Source of the DNA: Brugia malayi
Taxonomy: Eukaryota > Nematoda > Chromadorea > Rhabditida > Onchocercidae
Assembly (NCBI RefSeq): GCF_000002995.4
Contig: NW_025062479.1
Coordinates: 15,372,721-15,436,720, forward strand
Length of the DNA stretch: 64,000 bases
Direction: 5' to 3'
Within the stretch, counting starts at the first letter, position 1, and each line of letters opens with the position of its first letter. The notes under the pieces were generated by a model. That model had not been told where the DNA came from. It searched no databases and saw only the letters and a list, made by a program, of their open reading frames with translations. The position numbers were made by a program, and so were the translations under genes. This document shows positions 54,338 to 64,000 of this stretch, piece by piece.

Positions 54338-56264
54338 GATCATTTGATATGATTATGATCATTTGCTTAATTCGTTATTTGTTTCAATTTTAGTTTATTA
54401 ATAAATAAATAGTTGTTATTCTCGGGGAAAGTTTTAATAATATAATTTTGTATTTTTGCTGTAATTCCGCAACGTCAACAATAAATTTACTTTTATTGTA
54501 AAATATCGCGCTTATAAAAAAAAAATGAATAAGCAATAAAGATTAAGAAAAGCAAGATTGAATGCTCATTAAATTGTCGTACTTTCATATCGATTCTCTA
54601 TGGAATTGTTATCCCTATTGATTTGTGGATTTGTCGAATATTGTCGAATCGAATCCATTGGAAAATTGTCGGATAAAACCTATGCAAACAAACTGACTTC
54701 ACTCTGTTGATCTATACTCCTTTTGAATCTTTGGAAAACTCCTCATGTTTCGCTTGTAAACTCCTGTGATCCATGTTTTGTTGACCGAACATGTCAATGC
54801 AATTTTACGATCTATCAGTCGCTGTTGCATTTTGACTCTTAATTGAATTACAACACAGTTAATCTGACTTGTTTATGTGTGGATCGAAACGTATCTGCTG
54901 CACATAGTTATTCTTTCTGCCCATTATCATTTAAAATTGTTTATCCAATTTAACTTTGTTAACACTGTTACACGACTAAATACATTTTCCGACTCCATTA
55001 ACATATAAAATTTATTTTGAATATTAATAAATTTACAAGGGCAGTATCAATGAAAGCGAAACAGCAATATATATAATGTGACATGGATACTACCAATCTT
55101 TTACAAATTGTGAGAATTTAGAATCTTTGTATTATTAAGCAAATCCATTAATACATTATTTTTCTTCTGAAATCGCATGTTTTTGGCAACATTTAAAATG
55201 TGATATAATAACCATTCATTAGAAACATAAAGTTCTAATAAAATATAAAAATTTCCCTGTGATTAGATTCTTGAATTTTAATAAATCTCTAATCTTAAAT
55301 ATATCTTTTCATATATCACATTTTGTTGTACTGATTAATTCCCTGCAACTTTACATATTAGAAAAATATGCATTATGAGCATTTATTCTCATCTATTGAT
55401 TGAAATATTTTGATTCTAAAAACTAGTCAATGCACGAAACATATTTAAACATAAGTTTTTGCTAACGTTGAGAAAATACATCAATAATGTCGACTGGGAA
55501 GATGTTACTACGTAATATTTGTTGTTCCCAGCCGTACTCTATTCCACATGGAACTTCTACAAGCATAAAATTTGTATCAGTTATTTCTCCGTAACTTTTC
55601 CATGTTGATGAAAGTCTTACAGTTGTCTTATGAAATTTCAATGCTGTCTTCATAATACATTAAAAATATATTTGATTTGAATGTCGAATGCATTTCCTTA
55701 ATTTAAAATTTGCAATATAGTAATTTAATGTAGTAGAATTTATAGCTTCAGTGGCTTTTTTTTCGCGACAATAGAAATTCAGAATTTTCATTTCTCTTTT
55801 TTTGCTCTTGTAGTCCTTCTTATTTACTTATTAATTTATTTATTTTCTATCCCTATGAATATTTAGTTTTTTATTTGATTTATTTCATCATTTTCTTTTA
55901 TCACTATCACAATTCAAAAATGAAATTGCAATTCTATATTGGTCATTGTATCTATTTTATAAATCGTTCTTTATGATGAGTTGAAATCATTTTTCGACTT
56001 GTTTTTATTTCATTATAGTCAGCAAATTCATTTATTGCTTCCAGTTATTTGCAGTTTATCACAGGCCGTGACCAATCTTGTGAATAAGATATTTTTTAAA
56101 TGCGGTATTTTGAATCAAACATTTCCGGTGACTCCATCTGACATAACTGAAACTTTTGTATTCATTTTTTATTTTTAGTTTCAAATGCACATTTCACTAC
56201 CTAAAACAAAAAGTCCATGATAACTTATTCAAAACAAACATACAACGTAAATTGATAGCAAATA

Positions 56265-56292
56265 TGCATTTTCGCATTGCTAATTTGTCATA

Positions 56293-56327
<35 letters not shown>

Positions 56328-56455
56328 AAAACCCAAAAAATACATGTATTATTTAAGTAGAAAATATTTTCAACATTTATGACAAGTGCGCATTTATGCA
56401 TTATTAATTTGTCGTAAACGTACATTTTTTTGCATTACTAAGCTATCATAAACAC
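56265..56455. repeat. Three diverged copies of an approximately 32-bp unit
   Basis: Copies at 56265-56295, 56388-56419 and 56421-56455 share the pattern GCAT-T-rich-GCATT-x-TAATTTGTC-x-TAA; the third has CTAAGCTATC in place of CTAATTTGTC. The first is separated from the others by the A31 run and about 60 other bases. Confidence 0.65.
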
Positions 56456-57588
56456 AGTTTATACAACTTGCTACAACTGCTAATGTTAATAGTTTTGTAA
56501 AAAGCAAATTTATTATTAATTTCGTAAAGTACAAATATTTTGAATTTCACTTAATAAATTGACGAAAATTTAAACAAAATTTTTATTTCATTGTCTTTCA
56601 CATGCGTTATCATTTCTCAATTTTTATTGTATTCATTAAAGTTTATCACGATTTATTCTATCATAGATTTTCAAATTTTATATTCATAACATTATATGAT
56701 GAGTGGTATCATAACGTAATATCTATAATCGAGATTTATTCAACTGGTTTTCAGTATCGTCAACAATGTTTAACTTTTGAAATAAGTTAATTATTAAAAT
56801 CAATACTACATTGACGGACGTTCTATTACATTACAAAAATTAGATAAAGCAACTATAATAAAGTTACCACATTGTTTTTTGACAATTATTTCGAAAATTA
56901 GGTAAGATTGGAATTATTAGATAAAATATGCGAATTCCTATCGACTTGGGATATGTAGTTTCACTCATCGTTGCGTGCAACCAGAATATCACCAGTTTTT
57001 CTGATTTTATGTTTGATTGCTTTCAGTTCCATTTTCATTTGTTTGCTTTTAACTTGACCATAATTATTACTGCTTTTGTGGCTTACCATAAGAATTCATT
57101 AGTGGTGGTACTGCAGTTGATATTAGCAATTTGTACAGTGTCATACTACTAATGCTCAAATACCTGCCTATTAAACAAATCAGAGGAAGTTATCAATTTT
57201 AAAAATATACAATATTGCATATAAACGAAAGTATAATAAGAATATAACTTGGAAAATATAATGGGAAGTATAGGTGGAGGTTTGAAAACTTTTCTTTCAA
57301 AATTTACAAATGTAATCCATGAAAAAGATGCTAGGAATATTAGTTGAAAAGAGTTTAGGAATATTTTCATGACAGGAGAAAATCGGATAATCATGGGATG
57401 AGAAAATATGCAGAGGTTTTGAGTTTCAAATCCAATAATTGTGCAGAAAAGGGTAGTAAGTTCTACGGCGATGGGTGCAGTGCAATATATTAGCATAAAA
57501 GATTCGATGAAATTTCATGGGGAGAGTATGCAGGGAAAACCGTTGCAAGGAACGGAAAATATACGAAAGGAATAGTCTGCCAACTTAT

Positions 57589-57627
57589 AGATCCTACGTG
57601 GGATCTTGTTGGATTCCAACACAAGAT
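57589..57627. repeat. Overlapping inverted repeats upstream of SmF
   Basis: AGATCC (57589-57594) pairs with GGATCT (57601-57606) around TACGTG. ATCTTGTTGGA (57603-57613) pairs imperfectly with TCCAACACAAGAT (57615-57627). They lie 87-125 bases before the SmF start codon, where a promoter or 5' leader would be. Function unknown. Confidence 0.6.
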
Positions 57628-57697
57628 TCTCTAATGAGCTATAGATGCGACACATTTAAATGAAGTAAATGCTGCTGCTGCTACTAGTAGTTTCTGC

Positions 57698-57699
57698 AG
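57698..57699 (+). promoter_or_regulatory. Candidate trans-splice acceptor before SmF
   Basis: TTTCTGCAG ends at 57699, 14 bases before the SmF ATG (57714). This matches the usual position of a nematode spliced-leader acceptor. Confidence 0.5.
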
Positions 57700-57713
57700 G
57701 TACAGTATTGACG

Positions 57714-58481
57714 ATGACGACACTACAACCAGTTAATCCAAAGCCATTCTTGAATGGACTAACCGGCAAACCGGTTGTTTGCAAACTGAAATGGGGTATG
57801 GAATATAAAGGTAAGTGAATGTTTTTCATTGACTGCGTTCAGTTTCTCACTATTAACTAATGTCCTGGTTTGACATGATGTGTAATGTATGAGACAAAAT
57901 TAAATTATAGGTTTAATTGCAGTGTTTTAATATCCTAAAGAAGACGGCAGTAGATAGGCTTAATATGATATCAGTTTGATTCTTGAATAAATTAAGGAAT
58001 GTACAACTTTTATTGCGAAACAATGTAACAAGATTAGCAAGAAGGATAATTTCAGGGTACCTTGTTTCTGTTGATGGTTACATGAACTTGCAACTAGCCA
58101 ACGCTGAAGAATACATAGATGGTCGACATACTGGTGATGTTGGAGAAGTTTTAATTAGGTTCATTTTTTTAGATATGTATTATGATCGTTGTAGAAATAT
58201 CTATTCCTGACAAATTTTGTCAGGAATAGACATTTCTTAAATAAATTTTTGAGAGAACTATTTCATTCCGGAAGTGCGCAGCTTAAAATTAATATATATA
58301 TATATATATACAGTGACTTAATTTTCTATGTCTGCGTAGTGGTATTTGCCCAATTTGAAAATATCCTTATTGTGATGGTATGAATTAATGCTTTTTATGT
58401 TCAGAAAGTATCATTTAATTCAGGTGCAACAATGTACTGTGGGTTGGTGGAGCTGAAGAAAGTAGCGAAATGCAACATTGA
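57714..58481 (+). CDS. SNRPF: Small nuclear ribonucleoprotein F (SmF)
   Basis: One of the seven Sm proteins forming the heptameric ring on U1, U2, U4 and U5 snRNAs; essential for pre-mRNA splicing and, in nematodes, for the SL snRNP. Exons 57714-57810, 58056-58158 and 58424-58481 join in phase to give 85 residues (human 86). Sm motif 1 spans [20 protein letters not shown] and [16 protein letters not shown]. Sm motif 2 includes [15 protein letters not shown]. The acidic tail is short (AEESSEMQH). LWVGG stands where the usual sequence is LYIRG, a small divergence in the RNA-contacting loop region. No defect seen. AATAAA at 58775-58780 could end the transcript. Confidence 0.97.
58200..58230. repeat. 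Perfect 15-bp hairpin in SmF intron 2
   Basis: TCTATTCCTGACAAA (58200-58214) and TTTGTCAGGAATAGA (58216-58230) are exact reverse complements separated by a single T. The hairpin begins about 40 bases after the exon ending at 58158. It is far longer than other inverted repeats in nearby introns. Confidence 0.95.
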
Positions 58482-59151
58482 AATTGAAGTCTCTCGTTAT
58501 CGTTGTGCATGGTTATTGCTACTGATAATTTATCGGCATTTGGTTATTCGCTGGTTGCTATTTGATGTTTCACTTCATGCATATGATTTTCATTCTTATT
58601 TTCCTCTCTCAGGGGAGTCATTTCAAATTCAACAAGGGGAAGACAAATCAGACCTAACTTCATTTTTTTGTAAGATTCGTCTTACATTTTTTCAATTGAT
58701 CTTTGTGAGAACTTCAAATGCACGAGAAGTATTGTAACGAATGTTTGTTTTCGTTTTGTTTTATTAACGTTCTTAATAAAAAGTATGCTGTGTCTTTTTC
58801 TTCCGGTTTTACTGGGAATTTTCCTTATCCAACGAATGTGGTAACACTTCATTTATATCTACTTAAAGGTTCCGGTGCAGTTTTGGTAAATTTTCTTTCA
58901 GATAAATTTTCTCCGACATTAGATCTTTCTCTTTTGTTTATTTTAATTCTTTCATCTATAAAGGCGTGTCAGTGTTTGGCACTTGGTATGTTTGTAATAC
59001 CTTGTTTTTACAGTTGTCTTCGAAATCGCTGCAGTTAACATACAACATTGGTTGTATAGCATAGAACTGTGAGCTAGTTTCCAACTCAAATATAATTATG
59101 GGTCGATTGCCTATGCTTATAAGTGGTTGAAATAAAAGACGGAAATTGATA
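58482..59151 (+). other. SmF 3' region and spacer before the C16orf89-like gene
   Basis: Contains AATAAA at 58775-58780. An open plus frame (58718-59038) carries a signal-peptide-like stretch, LSLLFILILSSIKACQCLAL, at about 58921-58980. This could be an upstream exon of the next gene, whose first recognised exon lacks a signal peptide. A possible in-phase join exists (a donor inside TGTCA|GTGTTT to an acceptor after GTGGAG near 59173), but it lacks its own ATG and is weak. Confidence 0.35.
58775..58780 (+). terminator. Polyadenylation signal AATAAA
   Basis: Canonical hexamer about 295 bases after the SmF stop codon and about 370 bases before the next gene's first recognised exon. Confidence 0.45.
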
Positions 59152-62094
59152 ATGGTGTCAACGCAGTGGAGTTGGGATAGCGCTCGACTAATTGCTTTAG
59201 TTCTGAATGCTTTATATGGGCTTGAGCAATATTACAATAGTTGCTACAAGGATCTCAACGCTGATGGTTTATTTGGTTTACGAATTATTGAAGGTTAACT
59301 TTTGTTATAAGTTATTACTGAGATGTGCTGAAGACTAGGAGGGGAACATTAGATAATTTTGCAAATGGAAAGGTCTGAGGATAGGGATCTCCTGCTACTC
59401 TTGAGAAGTCATTTCATAAGGTTACTTTAGAATTTAGTTATATTTTAGGGCTTCTTTAGTGCTATCTAAATTGCAGGTCATCTAAAAAGTATACAGGAAC
59501 ATGTGGACGGTCGTGGTGTGGATTCAGAAATTATGGATGAAATACGTAATCTGAGTTTAATGGCTAGTATGATTGCAAACAAATCTTTACCTTTTGTTGC
59601 CAGTCGAGATAGGGAATATTTTAATGAGGTTTTAAACTTTTCTTTGTTTCTAATAATTTGATATTTTTTTTACGTATTCAATAGGATACACTTTTTACTT
59701 TTATGCTGTGTCTTCATTGTTCTCTAAATAATTATATGTTTGATCAACTAGCCATTAAATGCTGAGTAAGCAGATCATTCGATGATAAAGTCAACGTATC
59801 CTATTGAACGTAATTTGGTAAAAGATAACATTCCATTAATCTTAATTATATACATGTTGTGTGTGTCGTGCATTACATACTTATTTCTGAAATGTAATCT
59901 GTGATAAAAATTGCAGTATTTTTTTCTTTAGTATCAGTTCCTCCTTCACCGACCATATAAAATGAATTTTATACCGCAGCGTACCAATGAAAGATTTAGA
60001 TGGAAAGAGAAACAACTAAAAACTAGCAAAAGTGATAAGATTTTTCCTCCTCCTATTCTACTCGCAGAAAAACAAAGTAGCAGGTCTATTTTTTTCCTTT
60101 TGAATATTTTTTTAATAATTTACGAAAATCCTTTTCTGGTTCTTGGCCTGGATTCTGAAAACGAAATCAAAAAATTTTGATATTTTATAGCGATATCAGC
60201 ACTTTTTTCTATCCAATGGGGATACAGTTAGAATCTTACATTGAAATTTCCGAGGAATAACGTTGTTGGGTGGTTATTTTTTGTTAAGTTCTGCTCATCA
60301 CTAAGGTATTCACAATTGCGATAATGGTCTGTCAACTTTCATATACTGGAGTGTTCTTTGATTTTTGACATCTTTTTCAGGTGCTTCATTGAGCTACTTT
60401 TGGCAAATTCTAACTTGACGCTGAAGCCTTACAATTGTCATTTAAGTATTGACTGTATGGAACGGATGCTTAACCAACGTGGTTTTACAGGGTATCAGTT
60501 GACGCGCCAGATATTATATGTTTCTATCGCTCTTCAGGTATATATTCATATTCAATTTTCTTGTGCATATAGATATTGAATTTAGTTCTTATTTATGCTG
60601 TAGGCATAGGAAAATTTCCAAAAAAAAAAAAAAAAAAAAAGAAAAACTTTCTGCTAATTGTTTGCTGTATCTTGGATTTAAACAAATCGGATTCTCGGAG
60701 AAGTTAAGGATGTCAACATTCAGCTATTCATTTCTTCCCATCATCTAACTAACCTCTGCTTTTTTTTTTTTTTCTTTTTTTTTTTTGGAATAAATGTTGA
60801 ATTTTCAGACTTCCTGCAGTTCCACTTTATCTAACTTCATCTTTTTAACAAGAAATCAAACAATAACATCTTTCGTCACAGAGCATTGCACAAATATGGT
60901 CGATGAACTAACTGTTTTGTTACGAAATCCCAGGATTACGGCTAGGCTTAATTCCGATGAGCGTGATTTACTAATGGAACAAAGTAATCACTTATTAAAC
61001 ATTACGTTATGAAATGCTTTACTTTATTTCACGTCTTATTAGTTGTGTTTTAGAGATATTACTACAGTGCTACGTAAGTCGATTAACAAAATTATAGCTT
61101 TATTAATTGTTTCTATTGCTTCATTTGCCAGAGCTTTTGGCACGCTACCATGATAGTTTTACCAGTTCAGCTCAGAAATATAAGAGATTGTTTTGTTCTG
61201 TAACTGTGGTTTTTTTTTTTTTTTTTTTTTTCAAAATTCTGGCATTTAATACATTTCAGTTTTCACTTGTGGCCAGTTTGGTTTTGTTGAGCTTTCATCG
61301 CTTCACTTCTTTGCATCCATATTAAGTTGGCAGAATCCTACGCTAGGGTGCTTTATGAATGACAAGTCAGATACTATGATCGGTGATGTGAATAATTCGT
61401 ACAGAAATGATGGATTAAATTCTGGTATTTGATTATCTTAACTCAAATATTTTGCTTTTTAGTTAAATCTAAATATTAAAATTTAGTGGAAAACCAAGTT
61501 GTGTTGTTAGATACAGCTATTTGTTATTAAAATTCTTTAGTTATCATGTCGTGAAAAGTTTAACTGCTATGAAACTCCAAAAAATTGAGGAAGTGGAAAT
61601 TTAAAATCGGAGTTTTTAATTTTGTCATATTGTTTTTTTTGGATCCAGTGATGATTTGAATTTCTTTCCATATTTTTCTGACTGTAGCTGCTTTAACTGA
61701 TTAAACAGGTAAAACCTGCTGTAGCATTCTTTTTTCAGTTTCAGATATATGCTCAGCACATTCTGCAACAGTTGCTGCGGGCGCGCTTGCAGTTTACCTT
61801 CGTTTTTTATTGGATCGTGGACCATGGCCTGAATACTATCTAGCTGATCAGCCGGTGGTTGTATATGGTATTGCAGCGGAAGAAAAGTTTCGACAGTTTA
61901 GTTATGGCCGTTGGGTACGTGATTCGTTCATTTCGTCTGTACGTCATGCACGGCCTCCTGAAATTGGCTGGTCACCAGATTTGTTTGCTTATTTTCTGCT
62001 TCTCTCAATCATGTTGGGTGGTTTTATTATTAGTCATTTTTGTTACAAACCAAGAGTAAAACAATTTTATCACTTTTCATATAAAAAACTTTGA
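59152..62094 (+). CDS. C16orf89/UPF0764 (DUF4735) family protein with C-terminal membrane segment
   Basis: Function of the family is unknown; vertebrate members are secreted. Exons: 59152-59293, 59477-59628, 59932-60083, 60381-60537, 60809-60983, 61132-61194, 61260-61424, 61739-62094; all phases agree, giving 453 residues. Matches to the human protein in order: NADGLFGLRIIEGHLKSIQE, RDREYFNE, a Cys-rich block (CHLSIDCMERMLNQRGFTGY, then QLTRQIL), DLLMEQ, FTCGQFGF, and SILSWQNPTLGCF. These are followed by AHSATVAAGALAVYLRFLLD, a conserved C-terminal motif in invertebrate members. The final exon adds a hydrophobic span, LFAYFLLLSIMLGGFIISHF, and a basic tail, suggesting a type I membrane form. 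The chosen ATG gives no signal peptide, so a 5' exon may be missing. The family match is by remembered alignment. The exon 6 donor (TTTT|GTTCTG) is the weakest junction. Confidence 0.87.
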
Positions 62095-64000
62095 CTTTTC
62101 ATATTATTTATCCTTTTTTATAATAATTTACACTCGTTTTTTGTACAACATTAGTAATATGTCGAATTATTTAAGCAATTGCATGAACTGTTTGCCTGAT
62201 ACTGTGGCATTCGAATACAATTTGAATCCTCTCTGAGGATTTGTTGTTATCTTAAGGTCAGCTCTTAAACTTCTATCTCTCTAATCCTTTTTCAAGCAGG
62301 TCTGCAGCTTTTTTAAGGAATTTAGCTGAAATATTCTGCATTTAGCAAAAGCATTGTGTGCTATTCAAAATTGCTTGAAGCCTGATACTTGTATTCGGCA
62401 CTTCTCGGATTACGTTTTTCAAGCGTCTGAATTAACCAAAACTTGTTTAGACTAGTTCTTTGAAGTATTCATATATAGCATTTTATAATGTTAGGTATTT
62501 TTTTTTTTTAATTTATTCTTTTTAAATTTTTTTATAAGGATTTGCGGTGCTTCGTAAAAGATGATCTCAGTGATACATTGATACTTTATTTTTGTTTTGA
62601 TAATTTGAATGTGTATGGATATTATTTGTATTGTATTGCATTTAATGGAATAAAATGTGTATTGCTATATTTTAGGAACATAGTATTTTCGAAAGCTGAA
62701 TGCGTCCTTTCATTGGGAATGGTGAGAATGATAATATCTGTGTAATTTTGAAAGTGTGTCACTTAGTTGTTTCAAGGTCGTTTCAAAGTCATCTTCCAAA
62801 ACTTGGATAATATAAAGAATTAACTGACTTTCATGAATTGGAATTAACGAAACACTACAAGAAATAATACAGAACTTGTTATGATCTAATCTTAGTTTTA
62901 TGAGATAAAACTAGGTGATGTCTTGATGTGGAATCGGTCAAACTTTGCAATAATCTACAAATTATGTTAACTAATCTGATTACTGCATACTATTATTATT
63001 TTACATTTGATTATGGTAAAAACGATTCCCAACCAATTCGATACATAATTATAGATATTCCGAATCTAATTGTTATTATTTTCAGTGTAATAATTACAGC
63101 GATTAAAGCGATTGAAACCATTATAGATGTCATTAATAAATAAAAATGAAAAAACTAAAAAGTAAATCTTCGAAGATTCGATATTTTCAATTCATCAAAA
63201 ATTCATTTGCAACTTTTTTGTGTTAACTTTCCTTTTAAACCACATATTTTAATACATACAGATACTTAGTCTTTTTAAACTTCTGTAATAAGATGGCTGC
63301 TTCATGGATTTACTGATTTTATTGGCTTATAAAATTCAAAATGATTCAACCTTTTACAGTTTTAAATTTCTCTATGAGCATAGATACATATACATTATTT
63401 GCTTGATCAGAAATTATTTTCCTCTTATTTTTTCTTTTTCTTTTGAAAAAATCATTTAAAAAAAGCAAGCAAAAATCGCTTCTATTTAGCTGTCTTTAAA
63501 AAAATTAAACTAAAGTTTTTTTATGATTTTCAACTAAATCTAACCAATTCATTAATCAAACTTTTCCAATTTTTTCGAATGATTCATCAATTAATTGAAT
63601 TCAGAAATCTGTTCATTTTTAATTACAATCCATTTCATCATTAGCGTGACCTTTTCACAACAAATTTTTGTTTGACATTTATTTACTTGTATAGCAGAAA
63701 AACCTAAATTTCACTGCTTCAAATAAATAAAATATGCAAATCATATTTTCTTTCAGCAATTTATTTTCAATAATATCTTCCTTATCATTATCACTACTAT
63801 CTCTGTGGTGAGTATTAGTGAAAAAAATTAAATTACTTTTATTATTATGATAAGAAATTTTCGTATTACTTATTTTAAATCACTATTGAAATTAATGTAA
63901 TAAGTAATGATAATGAGAATAAGTGAAGATATAAATATATTCTGCAGAAAATTTTAAGTGATAAATATTAATATGGCATAGTACATAAAAAGAAGAAATA
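62095..64000. other. Terminal intergenic stretch, no supported gene
   Basis: AT-rich with isolated frames (62542-62745, 62928-63143) of hydrophobic low-complexity composition. No motifs, splice series or RNA genes recognised. It may contain the 3'UTR of the C16orf89-like gene. Confidence 0.5.

Larger units (their letters stand above)
54338..57697. other. Intergenic, about 3.4 kb, no supported gene
   Basis: Holds isolated frames such as 55462-55653 (minus, 63 codons), 56928-57152 (plus, hydrophobic) and 57149-57496 (minus, hydrophobic, 115 codons). None has a recognised motif or a splice-linked partner. A 31-base A run lies at 56296-56326, between repeats listed separately. Confidence 0.4.

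Noticed and set aside
55462..55653. 63-codon minus-strand frame with protein-like composition
   Set aside because: Could not be linked to any other exon or recognised family.
56928..57152. 74-codon hydrophobic plus-strand frame
   Set aside because: No motif, no clear start context or splice partner, and composition typical of chance frames here.
57149..57496. 115-codon hydrophobic minus-strand frame that looked like a receptor fragment
   Set aside because: No family motif, no splice-linked neighbour and no consistent alignment to Srx or other serpentine families; AT-rich sequence readily gives Phe/Leu/Ile-rich frames.
1..64000. Wolbachia-derived insertions, tRNA, rRNA, SL RNA, U6 and CRISPR arrays
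   Set aside because: No bacterial-type long frames, B-box-like tRNA motifs, SL1 leader sequence, U6 core or regularly spaced repeats were seen by eye.

Overview
The window is AT-rich eukaryotic DNA (roughly three quarters A+T by eye). Genes are split into many small exons by short introns with T-rich TTTCAG-like acceptors. The recognisable proteins include a nematode-type degenerin channel and a nematode Srx-type chemoreceptor, so the source is a nematode. The long A/T homopolymers suggest a spirurid/filarial-like (clade III) worm, but that is inference. I saw no bacterial genes, tRNA, rRNA, spliced-leader RNA gene or CRISPR array.

Layout. 524-12316 (minus): a degenerin/ENaC sodium channel whose 3' end runs off the left edge. 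12317-24236: about 12 kb without a recognisable gene. 24982-30155 (plus): Rab geranylgeranyltransferase alpha subunit, followed by a decayed copy of its last exon (30692-30830) and a weak SERBP1/VIG-1-like fragment (about 31330-31466). 33149-33883 (plus): a two-exon, 61-residue single-pass membrane protein of unknown function. 35888-47909 (minus): the SKI2 RNA helicase of the cytoplasmic Ski complex, in 27 exons. 51876-54150 (plus): a complete seven-exon Srx-like GPCR. 57714-58481 (plus): the spliceosomal protein SmF. 59152-62094 (plus): a DUF4735/C16orf89-family protein with a C-terminal membrane segment. 62095-64000: nothing supported.

Exon models were built by hand. Splice phases were checked at every junction, and the translated motifs were compared with remembered families. 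All junctions are phase-consistent. The least certain ones are the second extracellular exon of the degenerin, the start of Rab GGTase exon 6, the 3' end of SKI2 exon 4 and the 5' end of the C16orf89-like gene.

The genes do not form one pathway. Rab prenylation, mRNA decay and splicing genes are housekeeping; the degenerin and the GPCR are probably sensory or neuromuscular. SmF and the C16orf89-like gene are tandem on the same strand about 670 bp apart and could be co-transcribed, but this is unproven. I found no convincing undescribed system. The most unusual items are two probable GC-AG introns in SKI2, intragenic exon-fragment duplications in the degenerin and beside the Rab GGTase gene, a perfect hairpin in a SmF intron, and a membrane-anchored C16orf89 relative.
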